DNA of 64,000 bases from assembly GCA_951801675.1 (NCBI GenBank), contig CATONX010000004.1, positions 62,001-126,000 of the forward strand, in the 5' to 3' direction. Positions 27,438 through 35,085 of this stretch are shown piece after piece (the first letter of the stretch is position 1; every line of letters starts with the position of its first letter). Both the position numbers and the translations under genes were made by a program. The notes under the pieces were generated by a model. That model saw only the letters and a program-made list of their open reading frames with translations, ran no database searches and was not told the DNA's origin. The DNA is from an uncultured Eubacteriales bacterium (lineage in GTDB: Bacteria; Bacillota; Clostridia; Oscillospirales; Acutalibacteraceae).

Positions 27438-27736
27438 TTCCTGCCTCCAATCCGTCGATTCCGCTTCGGCCCACGGGCAGTTTCTGCCGCAATGCCGCTA
27501 GCGCAATATGTGTGTTTCTTCCCTATCCGGCGTATCACGGCGCGCGTTGGGCCGTCCTCTGCGTATGCGGGGACGCAGTCCGCCTGATACTGGCGGGCAT
27601 CTGCTCGAGCCCATCGGATCCACCTTCAAAAGTGCTGCTCTTTTCTGCTTGCGTCTCGCCTGCACACTGTTACCCGATTTTTTCTTTTCTACGCAGTTCC
27701 TTCGCTTTCCCCGGTCATAGGCCGGCGAAAAGAAAA

Positions 27737-27784
27737 AACGCACGGTCTTGACAACTGGACTTACGTTTGTCAAAACCGCGCGTT
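27737..27784 (-). terminator. Long hairpin with U-tract at the 5' end of the carD transcript
   Basis: Two 18-base arms (AACGCRCGGT then YTTGACAA) pair with two mismatches around a 12-base loop and are followed on the minus strand by TTTTTTCTTTTC. It lies directly downstream of the predicted carD promoter, so most transcripts could end within 60 bases. It is either an attenuator or a leftover terminator of another unit. Confidence 0.6.
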
Positions 27785-27787
27785 GTG

Positions 27788-27815
27788 TTTATATGTTACC
27801 ACAAAACAGGATCAA
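27788..27815 (-). promoter_or_regulatory. Possible carD promoter
   Basis: TTGATC and TATAAA with a 16-base spacer. The predicted start falls at the edge of the hairpin at 27737-27784. Confidence 0.5.
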
Positions 27816-27960
27816 AATGTAAGGGAAAAATAAAACCGCTCGGCAAAAAAGCGTGGAAAGGCTGCGCGTATTATGCCGGCAAGTGCTTCACAGCGATGGA
27901 AAGCCATCCATCAGGCTAATCCGCTCCATCTTTTCCTGGACTGAGAGGCCCATACGAACA

Positions 27961-28010
27961 ACGAAAAAAGAAAGCTTGGATAGGTCCGCATATGCGGACC
28001 TATCCAAGCC
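27961..28010 (-). terminator. Terminator of the diguanylate cyclase gene (36-bp perfect palindrome)
   Basis: Positions 27974-28009 are a perfect inverted repeat (GCTTGGATAGGTCCGCAT and its complement) followed on the minus strand by TTTCTTTTTT. It sits 58 bases after the stop at 28068. The remaining 27816-27960 shows no gene. Confidence 0.9.
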
Positions 28011-28067
28011 CACGTTCCTGTTTGCCACAAGGTTTGCAAAAAGACTTCTCCGCCTTGCGCCGTCCGG

Positions 28068-30596
28068 CTAGAAATCCTCTCCCTGCCGGTGCGTATTTTC
28101 CTCATGAGCCAATTGAAACCGATCCCGGCCGGCTTCCTTTGCCGAATAAAGCGCCCCGTCCGCCTGGCGGTACAGCTCCTCATAACCCATTCCCGCGTGC
28201 GACAGGGCCACCCCCACGCTGATGGTGACCACCCGCTGCGCGTCCAGTGCAATTTGGTGCACCGCTTCGCACAGGGCGGTACATTTCTTCGTCAGCGCCT
28301 CTTTGTCCCGGATCCGGGGCAGGTAAACCAGGAATTCGTCTCCTCCCGGGCGGCCGATTACATCCTCGTCCCGAAAGCTGCTTTGAAGCAGCTTTGCCAC
28401 CGATTTTAAGGTTTCGTCTCCGCGCATGTGGCCGTAGGTGTCGTTGATGGATTTGAACAAATCCACATCCAGGAGGAGCAACGCCCCTTTCTCGCCCGGG
28501 CGAAGCTCTGCGAGACGCTCCCCGATCAACTGTTTGCTGGCCTCGTTATTATACAGATGGGTCAGGCTGTCACGCCGGGCCTGCTCGCGAAGGCTCTCTC
28601 TTTCGTTCTTTTCCTCGTCGATAACGGAGGTTTTCCCGATGGCGTAGACCGGGACACCGGCACCGTCGCAGATGGTTTCCACCGTTACGCGCACCCAATG
28701 CCATTTCCCGTCCCTGCAGTACACATACATTTCCTGCACATGATTTTGAGCGGAATCCAAAATCTCAAGAAAGAGCCGCTGGCTTTTCCCTTCCGGACTG
28801 TCCGCGTCAAAGAGATTGCTTAAATCATAGTGCAAAATTTCCCCTTTGCCGCCGTTTTCCCCTGTCAAATCGTTGAGGATTAAATGTTTCTTTTTAAAAT
28901 CATATTCAAAGAACGCGTCGTTGGCGATGGAATAAAGCCGGACATGTTTTTGCAGCTCCAGCGAAATTGCCTTGCCGGCCCGGATGCGCTGGAGCAAAAT
29001 AACCACCAGCAGCGCCACGATCAACAAGAAAACGCATCCTACCGTCGCCAGAACCGGAATGGGATTTTTCTGAATAAAATACTCCACGGAAAAATCGGTC
29101 TTCTGCACAATGTTCTGATAGATTACCGACTGCAAATCGTCCGATGTCATGGACAAAACGGATTTGTTGAGCAGTCCCAGCAGGGTATGGTCCCCCTGCT
29201 TTGCCACGCCGAAGCAAATACGGTAAGAGGTATAGGTCTGGGGGATCATTTTCAGATCTTCGAATCCGGGCAGGTTGAGATAGTACTGCGCCGTATAGGT
29301 ATCCACATACGTGTAGTCCGCTTCCCGTCGGTTCACCGCGCGGATGCATTCGTCCATGGAATCATAGGGCACCACCGTCCCCACAAAGTAGCCGTCGTAC
29401 GTGCTCATTCTCGATAAGGCCAGCCGCTTTCCCTGGATGCTGTCCTCGCTCATTTCTTCGTGCATCAAAAGCGTGTAAGGGCTGGAAAGATAGGGCCTGG
29501 ACATGGCCAGATCCCGCTCCCGGGCAGTGGTATAGTCGTAAGGCATCCCCGCAATCAAGTCCACCTGGCCGTTTTTTGCCATGGTATAGAGTTCTTCCCA
29601 AGAAGACGCTCCCACCATGGAGAACTGCAGACCGGTGGCCTGCGAAATGTTCTTCAGAAGGTCCACGCCGATTCCTTTGAATTCTCCGGTTTTCTCATCC
29701 TTGTACTGAAAGGGAGGCTGGCTTTCCATCACCCCTACCCGCAAAACACCCGCTCCGCTGATATAGGCTTTGTCCTTCTCCGACAGGACAAACGTCCGGC
29801 TGGCTGGTGCAAAATATTTTTCATAGAGAGTGGTTTGAAAATACGGGTCGGCCTCTGTGATGCTGACAATGGCCTCGTTTAGCTCGGCGATCAGGTTGGA
29901 ATCGCTGTTTTTGGACATGAGAAAATAAAAGGGCTTGGGCGCAAACCGGATTACCGTACGCACGTTTTCCAAATAATTCATGCTGGTATTGAGCAGCGCG
30001 TCCGCCCGCCCTTCCTCAAGCGCCTTCACCATTTCTTCATTGCTGGAGCACTCGATGAACTCTGGCGTGATCAGATTCATCTCACAGTACTCGTTCAATT
30101 CCTGTACCATTCTCCCGGAAGTAGAGTAAACCGCTACCCGCAGAGTCTGTTCCTCCTGGGAGTCCACGATAATGCTCTGCCCGCCTTCGTTTAACACCTG
30201 CAGCACCGTTTCCGACGTGCCGTAGCTATACCCCGAATAGTTGTACCGCTTCCCCATGTCCTCGGAATAGAGCATTGCCCCCATCAGGTCCACCTGGCCG
30301 TTTTCCACCATTTCCATCAGGGTAACCAATTGCTCGTCCAAACTGCCCGCAACCTGCACAAATTCATAATTCCAGCCGGTATATTGGGCAATTTCTTCGA
30401 GATATTCATAGGTATATCCGTAATATTTCCCGTTTTCATCGATGTCCGTGATACTTTTCTGAATCGGATAGGCCACCCGGATGGTTCTGCTCGCCCCGGA
30501 CGACGTCAAAACAGGAAAAAGGCCGCCGCACAGCTGCAAAAACAGGACAAACAACAAACTCACGGCCTTGATTTGGAATCGTTTCTGCTGCCTCAC
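28068..30596 (-). CDS. Membrane diguanylate cyclase with two solute-binding sensor domains
   Basis: An 842-residue sensor that should make cyclic di-GMP. After an N-terminal signal anchor come two SBP_bac_3 domains (VAYPIQKSITDIDENGKYYG onward and VGVMESQPPFQYKDEKTGE onward), a transmembrane helix (VLATVGCVFLLIVALLVVIL), a PAS-like region and a GGDEF domain. The active site RPGGDEF is intact, and an RxxD inhibitory site (RDED) lies five residues before it. GTG 30596 is preferred because GGAGG stands six bases upstream and the promoter -10 would otherwise overlap the start at 30659. Amino acid or similar ligands are expected to bind the sensor domains. Confidence 0.92.
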   Translation of the reverse strand: MRQQKRFQIKAVSLLFVLFLQLCGGLFPVLTSSGASRTIRVAYPIQKSITDIDENGKYYGYTYEYLEEIAQYTGWNYEFVQVAGSLDEQLVTLMEMVENGQVDLMGAMLYSEDMGKRYNYSGYSYGTSETVLQVLNEGGQSIIVDSQEEQTLRVAVYSTSGRMVQELNEYCEMNLITPEFIECSSNEEMVKALEEGRADALLNTSMNYLENVRTVIRFAPKPFYFLMSKNSDSNLIAELNEAIVSITEADPYFQTTLYEKYFAPASRTFVLSEKDKAYISGAGVLRVGVMESQPPFQYKDEKTGEFKGIGVDLLKNISQATGLQFSMVGASSWEELYTMAKNGQVDLIAGMPYDYTTARERDLAMSRPYLSSPYTLLMHEEMSEDSIQGKRLALSRMSTYDGYFVGTVVPYDSMDECIRAVNRREADYTYVDTYTAQYYLNLPGFEDLKMIPQTYTSYRICFGVAKQGDHTLLGLLNKSVLSMTSDDLQSVIYQNIVQKTDFSVEYFIQKNPIPVLATVGCVFLLIVALLVVILLQRIRAGKAISLELQKHVRLYSIANDAFFEYDFKKKHLILNDLTGENGGKGEILHYDLSNLFDADSPEGKSQRLFLEILDSAQNHVQEMYVYCRDGKWHWVRVTVETICDGAGVPVYAIGKTSVIDEEKNERESLREQARRDSLTHLYNNEASKQLIGERLAELRPGEKGALLLLDVDLFKSINDTYGHMRGDETLKSVAKLLQSSFRDEDVIGRPGGDEFLVYLPRIRDKEALTKKCTALCEAVHQIALDAQRVVTISVGVALSHAGMGYEELYRQADGALYSAKEAGRDRFQLAHEENTHRQGEDF

Positions 30597-30665
30597 ATGG
30601 CTCCTCCCTGCACGGTGCGGTTTCCTGCTTGCTCCAAAATTACCACACGCTCTGCTCATTTCTTT

Positions 30666-30694
30666 ATTATAGCGGCGTAGCCCTCAAATAGCAA
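30666..30694 (-). promoter_or_regulatory. Promoter of the diguanylate cyclase gene
   Basis: TTGCTA and TATAAT with a 17-base spacer. Its position excludes the ATG at 30659 as the translation start. Confidence 0.8.
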
Positions 30695-30733
30695 CCAGGA
30701 GACGCGCAAAAGAACGATATGGCAGCTAAGTTT

Positions 30734-31261
30734 TCAGCAGCCGGCAGCCCCGCTTGGTTCAGACGCTTTGGGGATTTTTATCGCCCGGGACGGCCCGTTT
30801 GTGCCGTCGAGCCGGTGCATCCGCCTGCTTTTCTCCCGGATATACCGGATTTCCTGCGGAATCTCTTCCTCGGCAATGGTTTCGTGCACCGCGCAGGTCC
30901 CGGCGCTCTTTGCCGTCTCATAATACCAGCATTTGTATTTGATTACATCGAGCTGGGCCTGCAATTCGGCAATTTGCTCTTCCACCCGTTGCTTTTGCCT
31001 GCGAAACAGCTCCAGACGCTGCCCGATGGTGCCGTCTCCCTGCATGCCCAGGTCAATGAAGGCTTTGATGTCCTTGATGGGCATTCCCGTTTTTTTCAGG
31101 CACTCGATCAAAAACAGCCATTCAAAGTCGCTGTCCTTGAACATACGCACGCCGCTTTCGCTGCGGTCCACAAAAGGCAAAAGACCTTCCTTGGAATAAA
31201 ACCGCAGGGTATGGGGCGACAGGCCAATTTCTTTTGCGATTTCTCCTACGGTATAATACAT
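30734..31261 (-). CDS. MerR-family transcriptional regulator
   Basis: A 175-residue regulator starting MYYTVGEIAKEIGLSPHTLR, the MerR winged helix, followed by LRFYSKEGLLPF and a coiled coil (RRQKQRVEEQIAELQAQ). The C-terminal part has few cysteines, so metal sensing is unlikely. It resembles the aldehyde/redox type often paired with oxidoreductases. ATG 31261 has GGAGG eight bases upstream and is preferred to 31270. A MerR-like operator lies in its own leader. Confidence 0.85.
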   Translation of the reverse strand: MYYTVGEIAKEIGLSPHTLRFYSKEGLLPFVDRSESGVRMFKDSDFEWLFLIECLKKTGMPIKDIKAFIDLGMQGDGTIGQRLELFRRQKQRVEEQIAELQAQLDVIKYKCWYYETAKSAGTCAVHETIAEEEIPQEIRYIREKSRRMHRLDGTNGPSRAIKIPKASEPSGAAGC

Positions 31262-31299
31262 GCCAAACACCTCCGAAAAAACAGTTTGATTTCTCCTGG

Positions 31300-31317
31300 C
31301 TTAGAGTTCACTCTCAG
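31300..31317 (-). promoter_or_regulatory. MerR-type operator in the regulator's leader
   Basis: CTTAGAGT-TC-ACTCTCAG is an inverted repeat with 7 of 8 arm positions symmetrical, of the form known for MerR proteins. It lies just downstream of the predicted transcription start, which fits autorepression. Confidence 0.6.
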
Positions 31318-31327
31318 GTTCAAGCTG

Positions 31328-31356
31328 AATGTAGCACAAGCCGGATGCTGTGTCAA
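31328..31356 (-). promoter_or_regulatory. Promoter of the MerR-family gene
   Basis: TTGACA and TACATT separated by 17 bases. The stretch 31357-31544 upstream of it shows no gene. Confidence 0.75.
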
Positions 31357-31544
31357 GAACGCCGTCCCGGATGCATGACGGGCCTTTTTCCCGAAAACAG
31401 GCTGGAATCGCTATTCAGTCAAAAAGCCGCCAAGACGCGGGGCTTGCGTGGTATTCTCAATAACCCGATCCGAAAAGACCGGGGAACAGCCCCATCTGCA
31501 ACGTAACCTTCGCACCGGGTTGCCGCAACCAAAGGCCGGGGAAT

Positions 31545-31582
31545 GAAAAAAGTCCGTAACCATGAATGGTTACGGACTTTTT
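31545..31582 (-). terminator. Terminator hairpin behind repeat unit A
   Basis: AAAAGTCCGTAACCAT pairs with its complement around a 2-base loop and is followed by TTTTTTC on the minus strand. Confidence 0.8.
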
Positions 31583-31784
31583 GTGAGAGGCATGTGAAAC
31601 AGATATTTTAGCGTTTTCAGCAGGCGAATTCGAACCCTCGAGCCCCCGAAAAAGGTTGGTAGCAAACCGAAGCGTCGCGAGCGCGTTTATACCCTTTAGG
31701 GCACACGCAAGCGAGCAGCGAAGGCGCAGCGTGACCTTTTTCGGAAAAGGAGACGCGGCGGAATGAGCGCGCCGGTGACTTTTG
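31583..31784 (-). repeat. Structured repeat unit A next to tRNA-Ala
   Basis: About 200 bases, related to unit B at 31826-32020. Shared blocks are the GTTGGTAGC core, the GCGTTTA segment, the AAAAGGAG segment and the AGATATTTT segment. Arms CCGAAAAAGGT (31646-31656) and ACCTTTTTCGG (31734-31744) can form an 11-bp helix. No protein is encoded. Confidence 0.75.
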
Positions 31785-31825
31785 TAAAAAAAGTCGCCGC
31801 AAGCGATATACTGCTTGCGGCGATT
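31783..31825 (-). terminator. Terminator hairpin between repeat units A and B
   Basis: TCGCCGCAAGC (31794-31804) pairs with GCTTGCGGCGA (31813-31823), with T7 following on the minus strand. The right arm of unit A (GGTGACTTTT) can pair with the same bases, giving an alternative fold. Confidence 0.8.
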
Positions 31826-32020
31826 TGTGAAAGCCACATGAAAAAGATATTTTCAGCATTTCGGCGGTGGGAGTTGAACTCTCTCGAACTCGCAAAAAGT
31901 TGGTAGCGACAGCGAACCGTCGTGAGGGCGTTTACAACCGAACAGGTGAGCCGAGCGTGACTTTTTGCGAAAAGGAGGAGCAAGGGAGCGGGCGGATGGC
32001 TTATTTTCTGTCGCAGACAA
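31826..32020 (-). repeat. Structured repeat unit B next to tRNA-Ala
   Basis: The sister of unit A. Its arms TCGCAAAAAGT (31890-31900) and ACTTTTTGCGA (31960-31970) form the equivalent 11-bp helix although their sequence differs from that of unit A. The changes on the two sides compensate. Confidence 0.75.
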
Positions 32021-32055
32021 AAAATAAGCCGGAGCAAAGCGAACTTTGCTCCGAC
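32015..32055 (-). terminator. Terminator of the tRNA-Ala transcript
   Basis: GGAGCAAAG-CGAA-CTTTGCTCC hairpin starting 5 bases after the CCA end, followed on the minus strand by GGCTTATTTTTTG. Confidence 0.85.
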
Positions 32056-32056
32056 G

Positions 32057-32132
32057 TGGTGGAGCCTAGGGGAGTCGAACCCCTGACCTCTGCGATGCGA
32101 ACGCAGCGCTCTACCATCTGAGCTAAGACCCC
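32057..32132 (-). tRNA. tRNA-Ala (anticodon CGC)
   Basis: A full 76-base cloverleaf: acceptor GGGGTCT/AGGCTCC, D-arm GCTC/GAGC, anticodon arm CTGCG-TTCGCAT-CGCAG, T-arm AGGGG-TTCGACT-CCCCT and an encoded CCA. The anticodon CGC reads GCG, and the acceptor has the G3-U70 wobble that alanyl-tRNA synthetase requires. Confidence 0.97.
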
Positions 32133-32236
32133 AAATATTCTTCCTATTTCTACTTGCGGCTTTCCTTCTCTATGAAGGCCAAATAAGCATCCCGTCCATG
32201 CCCTTGTCGGCATGTCTTCTGTCAGCCGACCTAAAT

Positions 32237-32265
32237 ATTATATCGGCATCAAAACCTTTTGTCAA
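32237..32265 (-). promoter_or_regulatory. Consensus promoter of tRNA-Ala
   Basis: TTGACA, a 17-base spacer and TATAAT: a perfect sigma-A consensus, about 100 bases before the mature 5' end. Confidence 0.9.
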
Positions 32266-32338
32266 CACCCATTTTCCGATTTTTTCTTGTCTTTTTCCTT
32301 CCGAGCGTCCCGCATGGTTTTGTGAAACGGCAGCGTCC

Positions 32339-32899
32339 TTATAAAATATGATACCGGCCTTCCTTCACCGCATGCGCGGGCGGATTCTCCTGTGGAACGC
32401 CGACCCCCACCGAAAGGACCACTTCGTGCCTCTCTGGAAGTTCGAGCAGCTTGCGCAGTTCGTCCGCCTGCGGCTCAACGAACGCTTCATTGGGCGAACC
32501 TAAAATCACGCTACCAAGGCCCATTCCCTGGGCAGCCAGGGCAATGTTCTCGGCGGCAATGCCGCAGTCGAGATAGCTCCAGAAAGAAGAGGACGGCTCA
32601 CAGGAAATGAAAAACACCGTGGGCGCGTGAAAATAGATATCCGCATCGGGCTGATTGAGTTTTTGGAGGGTTTCCCCGTCCGCGGTTTTCTTCTGCTCCT
32701 CGATGGATGCACGGCTGATTTGCGCGAGAATCTCAGGGTTTTGCACTACGGTAAAATGCCAGGGCTGCCGGTCCATGGCGGAAGGAGACGCCAGCGCCGC
32801 AGTAATGAGCGCCTGAAGCTGTTCGCCGGTAATCTGCTCTCGACGGTAATCGCGGATGCTGCGGCGGTCTAATATGGCTTGCAAAACGGTGGATTTCAT
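32339..32899 (-). CDS. Nitroreductase family protein
   Basis: A 186-residue FMN-dependent oxidoreductase expected to act as a dimer on nitro or quinone compounds with NAD(P)H. The FMN phosphate site RRSIRDYR is near the N-terminus, ASPSAMDRQPWHF lies at 38-50, and AAENIALAAQGMGLGSVILG at about 115-134 is typical of the family. Its substrate is unknown. It has its own promoter and no operon partner. Confidence 0.92.
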   Translation of the reverse strand: MKSTVLQAILDRRSIRDYRREQITGEQLQALITAALASPSAMDRQPWHFTVVQNPEILAQISRASIEEQKKTADGETLQKLNQPDADIYFHAPTVFFISCEPSSSFWSYLDCGIAAENIALAAQGMGLGSVILGSPNEAFVEPQADELRKLLELPERHEVVLSVGVGVPQENPPAHAVKEGRYHIL

Positions 32900-32958
32900 G
32901 GCGTCCTCCTAATAAAAAAGCAGGCTGTCCTATTTTTCCCCTGCCTGTCATAGAATCA

Positions 32959-32988
32959 TTTATAACACGCTCTCTCTGCGATTGTCAA
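32959..32988 (-). promoter_or_regulatory. Promoter of the nitroreductase gene
   Basis: TTGACA and TATAAA with an 18-base spacer. It is divergent from the plus-strand promoter at 33000, only 11 bases away. Confidence 0.8.
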
Positions 32989-32999
32989 CCTTCTTTCGG

Positions 33000-33028
33000 T
33001 TGCGGGAGTTCTCCGGGCATGCTATAAT
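33000..33028 (+). promoter_or_regulatory. Promoter of the wall/division gene set
   Basis: TTGCGG and TATAAT with a 17-base spacer, about 70 bases before the small protein gene at 33101. Confidence 0.75.
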
Positions 33029-33100
33029 CGGAATACGAGTACCTTTTCCCCTTTTTCCACATAGGATAGGATGTATTCTTATGTCCAAGGAGGAATTGGT

Positions 33101-33286
33101 ATGTTAGAGTCCTGTGACGGGCTTTCTCTGAATGTAGCGGCGGCAGCCTTTGCCTCTGCTCTGGCCGAAGGCTTGACTTCTGATGAAATCGGGCTGCTGG
33201 CGTCATTTTTCAACGTAGTAGGAGACAGCCTGAACACCCTTGCGATTGCCAAAGCGCGCTGTACCTTTTCACAGCAATCCCAATAA
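33101..33286 (+). CDS. Small helical protein, DUF6774-like (61 residues)
   Basis: The ATG follows AAGGAGG by 7 bases. The product, MLESCDGLSLNVAAAAF and onward, is an amphipathic helical protein with LTSDEIGLLASFFNVVGDSL, a pattern I associate tentatively with the DUF6774 family of small clostridial proteins. Function is unknown. It may share a transcript with the FHA, FtsW-like and penicillin-binding genes that follow. Confidence 0.7.
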   Translation: MLESCDGLSLNVAAAAFASALAEGLTSDEIGLLASFFNVVGDSLNTLAIAKARCTFSQQSQ

Positions 33287-33358
33287 ATGCCCGCCCTTCC
33301 CCGTGCGGTCCGGCGGGAAACCCTTTTTATTCCCGCACGGAAAAGGAGTTTTGCCCAA

Positions 33359-33799
33359 ATGGCCGAATTCTTCGCCGCTTTCCCGGCTTTGCAGACCCTT
33401 GCGCAAATATTGTCGGAGGTGCTTCGCTGGCTGGTGATTCTGCCGGTTTTGGGGTTCGTGATCGTGTGGTTTCGCTCCATGCGCCAGGACCTTCCGGAAA
33501 ACACGCCCATCGCCGTGCTGGTAAACGCGGCGACCCGGGATGTGACCCGGATTGTAAACCCGGAAACGGCTATCGGCCGTTCCCGCAACTCGGACATTAT
33601 CCTGAATTTCCCCACCATCTCCCGCAACCACGCGGTAATCAGCTATCGAAAAAACGGCTGGCTCATCTTCGACACCAACTCGAAAACCGGCGTGTTCGTC
33701 AACGGGGAACGGGTGAAGAAAAGCGCACCGTTGAAAAACGGAGATGTGATTTCGCTGGGCGGGGTGACCTACGCCTTCAGCGACCGGATTATGGACTAG
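33359..33799 (+). CDS. Membrane-anchored FHA-domain protein
   Basis: A 146-residue protein with an N-terminal helix (VLRWLVILPVLGFVIVW) and a cytoplasmic forkhead-associated domain at about 65-140 showing IGRSRNSDIIL, ISRNHAVI and NSKTGVFVNGERV. FHA domains bind phosphothreonine, so it may connect a Ser/Thr kinase to the FtsW-like flippase/polymerase and PBP encoded next. ATG 33359 (AAAAGGAG upstream) gives a conserved-looking start; an ATG at 33287 is less likely. Confidence 0.85.
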   Translation: MAEFFAAFPALQTLAQILSEVLRWLVILPVLGFVIVWFRSMRQDLPENTPIAVLVNAATRDVTRIVNPETAIGRSRNSDIILNFPTISRNHAVISYRKNGWLIFDTNSKTGVFVNGERVKKSAPLKNGDVISLGGVTYAFSDRIMD

Positions 33800-33813
33800 A
33801 GAGGATGTGACGC

Positions 33814-35085
33814 ATGTTGGACAGCATCCGCATAGGAAAGCGAAAAAACGCAAAGCAGAAGCTGCGCAAATCCGTAACCCCGGCGGGCTTATTCGGCCTA
33901 TTGACCATTTTTCAGCTCATCTGTCTAATCCGTCTTTTGTTCTCCCACCGGGTGATGGAGAACCCGCTGCACCTGCTGGCGTTTGTGCTGCTCATCGGGG
34001 TGGAGTGGGTTTATTACGGATTTAGCCGGGCCATCGGGCGGGAACACATCGAATTGGAGGCCTCCGCCTTTTTCCTGACCTCCATCGGGTTTGTCGCCCT
34101 CACCGGCGTGCTTCCCTCGTCCACTTGGATGCAGCTGATGGGCGTAGTGGCGGGCCTGGTGGTGTATAACCTGGTCATCTGGTTCATGGGAAGCATTGAC
34201 CGGGTGGTCAAATACAAGGTATGGATCGGAGTGGGCGGCGTGGCGCTGCTGGCGGCCAACCTCATTTTCGGCAGCATCATCTACGGGGCGCAGAACTGGA
34301 TTAAAATTGGCCCCATCACCTTCCAGCCTTCCGAATTTGTGAAGATCGCGTTTGTGATGACGGGGACGGCCACGCTGGACCGGCTTCAGTCCTCCAGGCA
34401 CCTGACCTGGTTTTTGGCCTTCTTCGCGGTGTGCATGGGCGCCCTTTTCTACATGGGAGACTTCGGCACCGCCTGCATCTTCTTTGTGACCTTCTTGGTC
34501 ATCGCCTTCATGCGCTCGGGAGACTGGAAGACTTTGGTCCTTTTCTGCGTGGGCGCGGCGGCGGGCGCGGCGCTGATTCTGACCTTCAAGCCCTACATTG
34601 CGCGCCGGTTCGAGGCCTGGCGGCATGTCTGGGAATTTGCGGACACGTCCGGCTATCAGCAGACCCAGCTTCTCATGTCGGTGGCGAGCGGGGGGCTATT
34701 GGGCCTGGGGCCGGGGCTGGGGGTGCTGCACACGGTGGCGGCCTCCACCACCGACCTGATGTTCGGCATCGTGTGCGAGGAATGGGGGCTGCTTTTGGGA
34801 GCGGCGGCGGTGTCGGTCTATGTGGGCTGGGCGCTGTTTGCCGGCCGGCTCGCCGGGCGCACCCGTTCCTCGGTCTATTCCATTGCCGCCTGCGCGGCGG
34901 CCAGCCTGCTTCTCTTTCAGGCGGCGCTCAACCTGTTCGGCGTCACCGACATTCTCCCGCTGACCGGGGTAACTCTCCCCTTCGTCAGCCGGGGCAGCTC
35001 TTCTATGATTGCTTGCTGGGGGCTTTTGGGATTTATCAAAGCGGCGGATTCCAGAACCTATAAACAAGGGAGGCTTGCCGCATGA
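33814..35085 (+). CDS. FtsW/RodA/SpoVE-family peptidoglycan polymerase
   Basis: A 423-residue SEDS glycosyltransferase with about ten membrane helices. The family signatures NWIKIGPITFQPSEFVKIAF, the acidic loop MGDFGTA, and LPLTGVTLPFVSRGSSSM at the C-terminus are present. It polymerises lipid II with a cognate class B PBP, which here is the next gene, overlapping by 4 bases. Whether it serves division, elongation or sporulation cannot be told from sequence. Confidence 0.93.
   Translation: MLDSIRIGKRKNAKQKLRKSVTPAGLFGLLTIFQLICLIRLLFSHRVMENPLHLLAFVLLIGVEWVYYGFSRAIGREHIELEASAFFLTSIGFVALTGVLPSSTWMQLMGVVAGLVVYNLVIWFMGSIDRVVKYKVWIGVGGVALLAANLIFGSIIYGAQNWIKIGPITFQPSEFVKIAFVMTGTATLDRLQSSRHLTWFLAFFAVCMGALFYMGDFGTACIFFVTFLVIAFMRSGDWKTLVLFCVGAAAGAALILTFKPYIARRFEAWRHVWEFADTSGYQQTQLLMSVASGGLLGLGPGLGVLHTVAASTTDLMFGIVCEEWGLLLGAAAVSVYVGWALFAGRLAGRTRSSVYSIAACAAASLLLFQAALNLFGVTDILPLTGVTLPFVSRGSSSMIACWGLLGFIKAADSRTYKQGRLAA

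Noticed and set aside
27498-27773. A 91-codon minus-strand frame in the carD leader
   Set aside because: Arg-rich, no ribosome binding site, begins inside the long hairpin and shows no similarity to a known family.
30597-30659. The ATG at 30659 as start of the diguanylate cyclase
   Set aside because: It is just 6 bases past the promoter -10 and has no ribosome binding site; the GTG at 30596 has one.
31621-31660. A tRNA-like T-loop sequence (GGTTCGAATTC on the minus strand) in repeat unit A
   Set aside because: No matching T-stem, anticodon arm or acceptor stem can be formed; unit B has a different sequence there.
31545-32055. A possible CRISPR array in the hairpin-repeat region
   Set aside because: There are only two long diverged units, not short identical repeats with regular spacers, and no cas genes are in the window.
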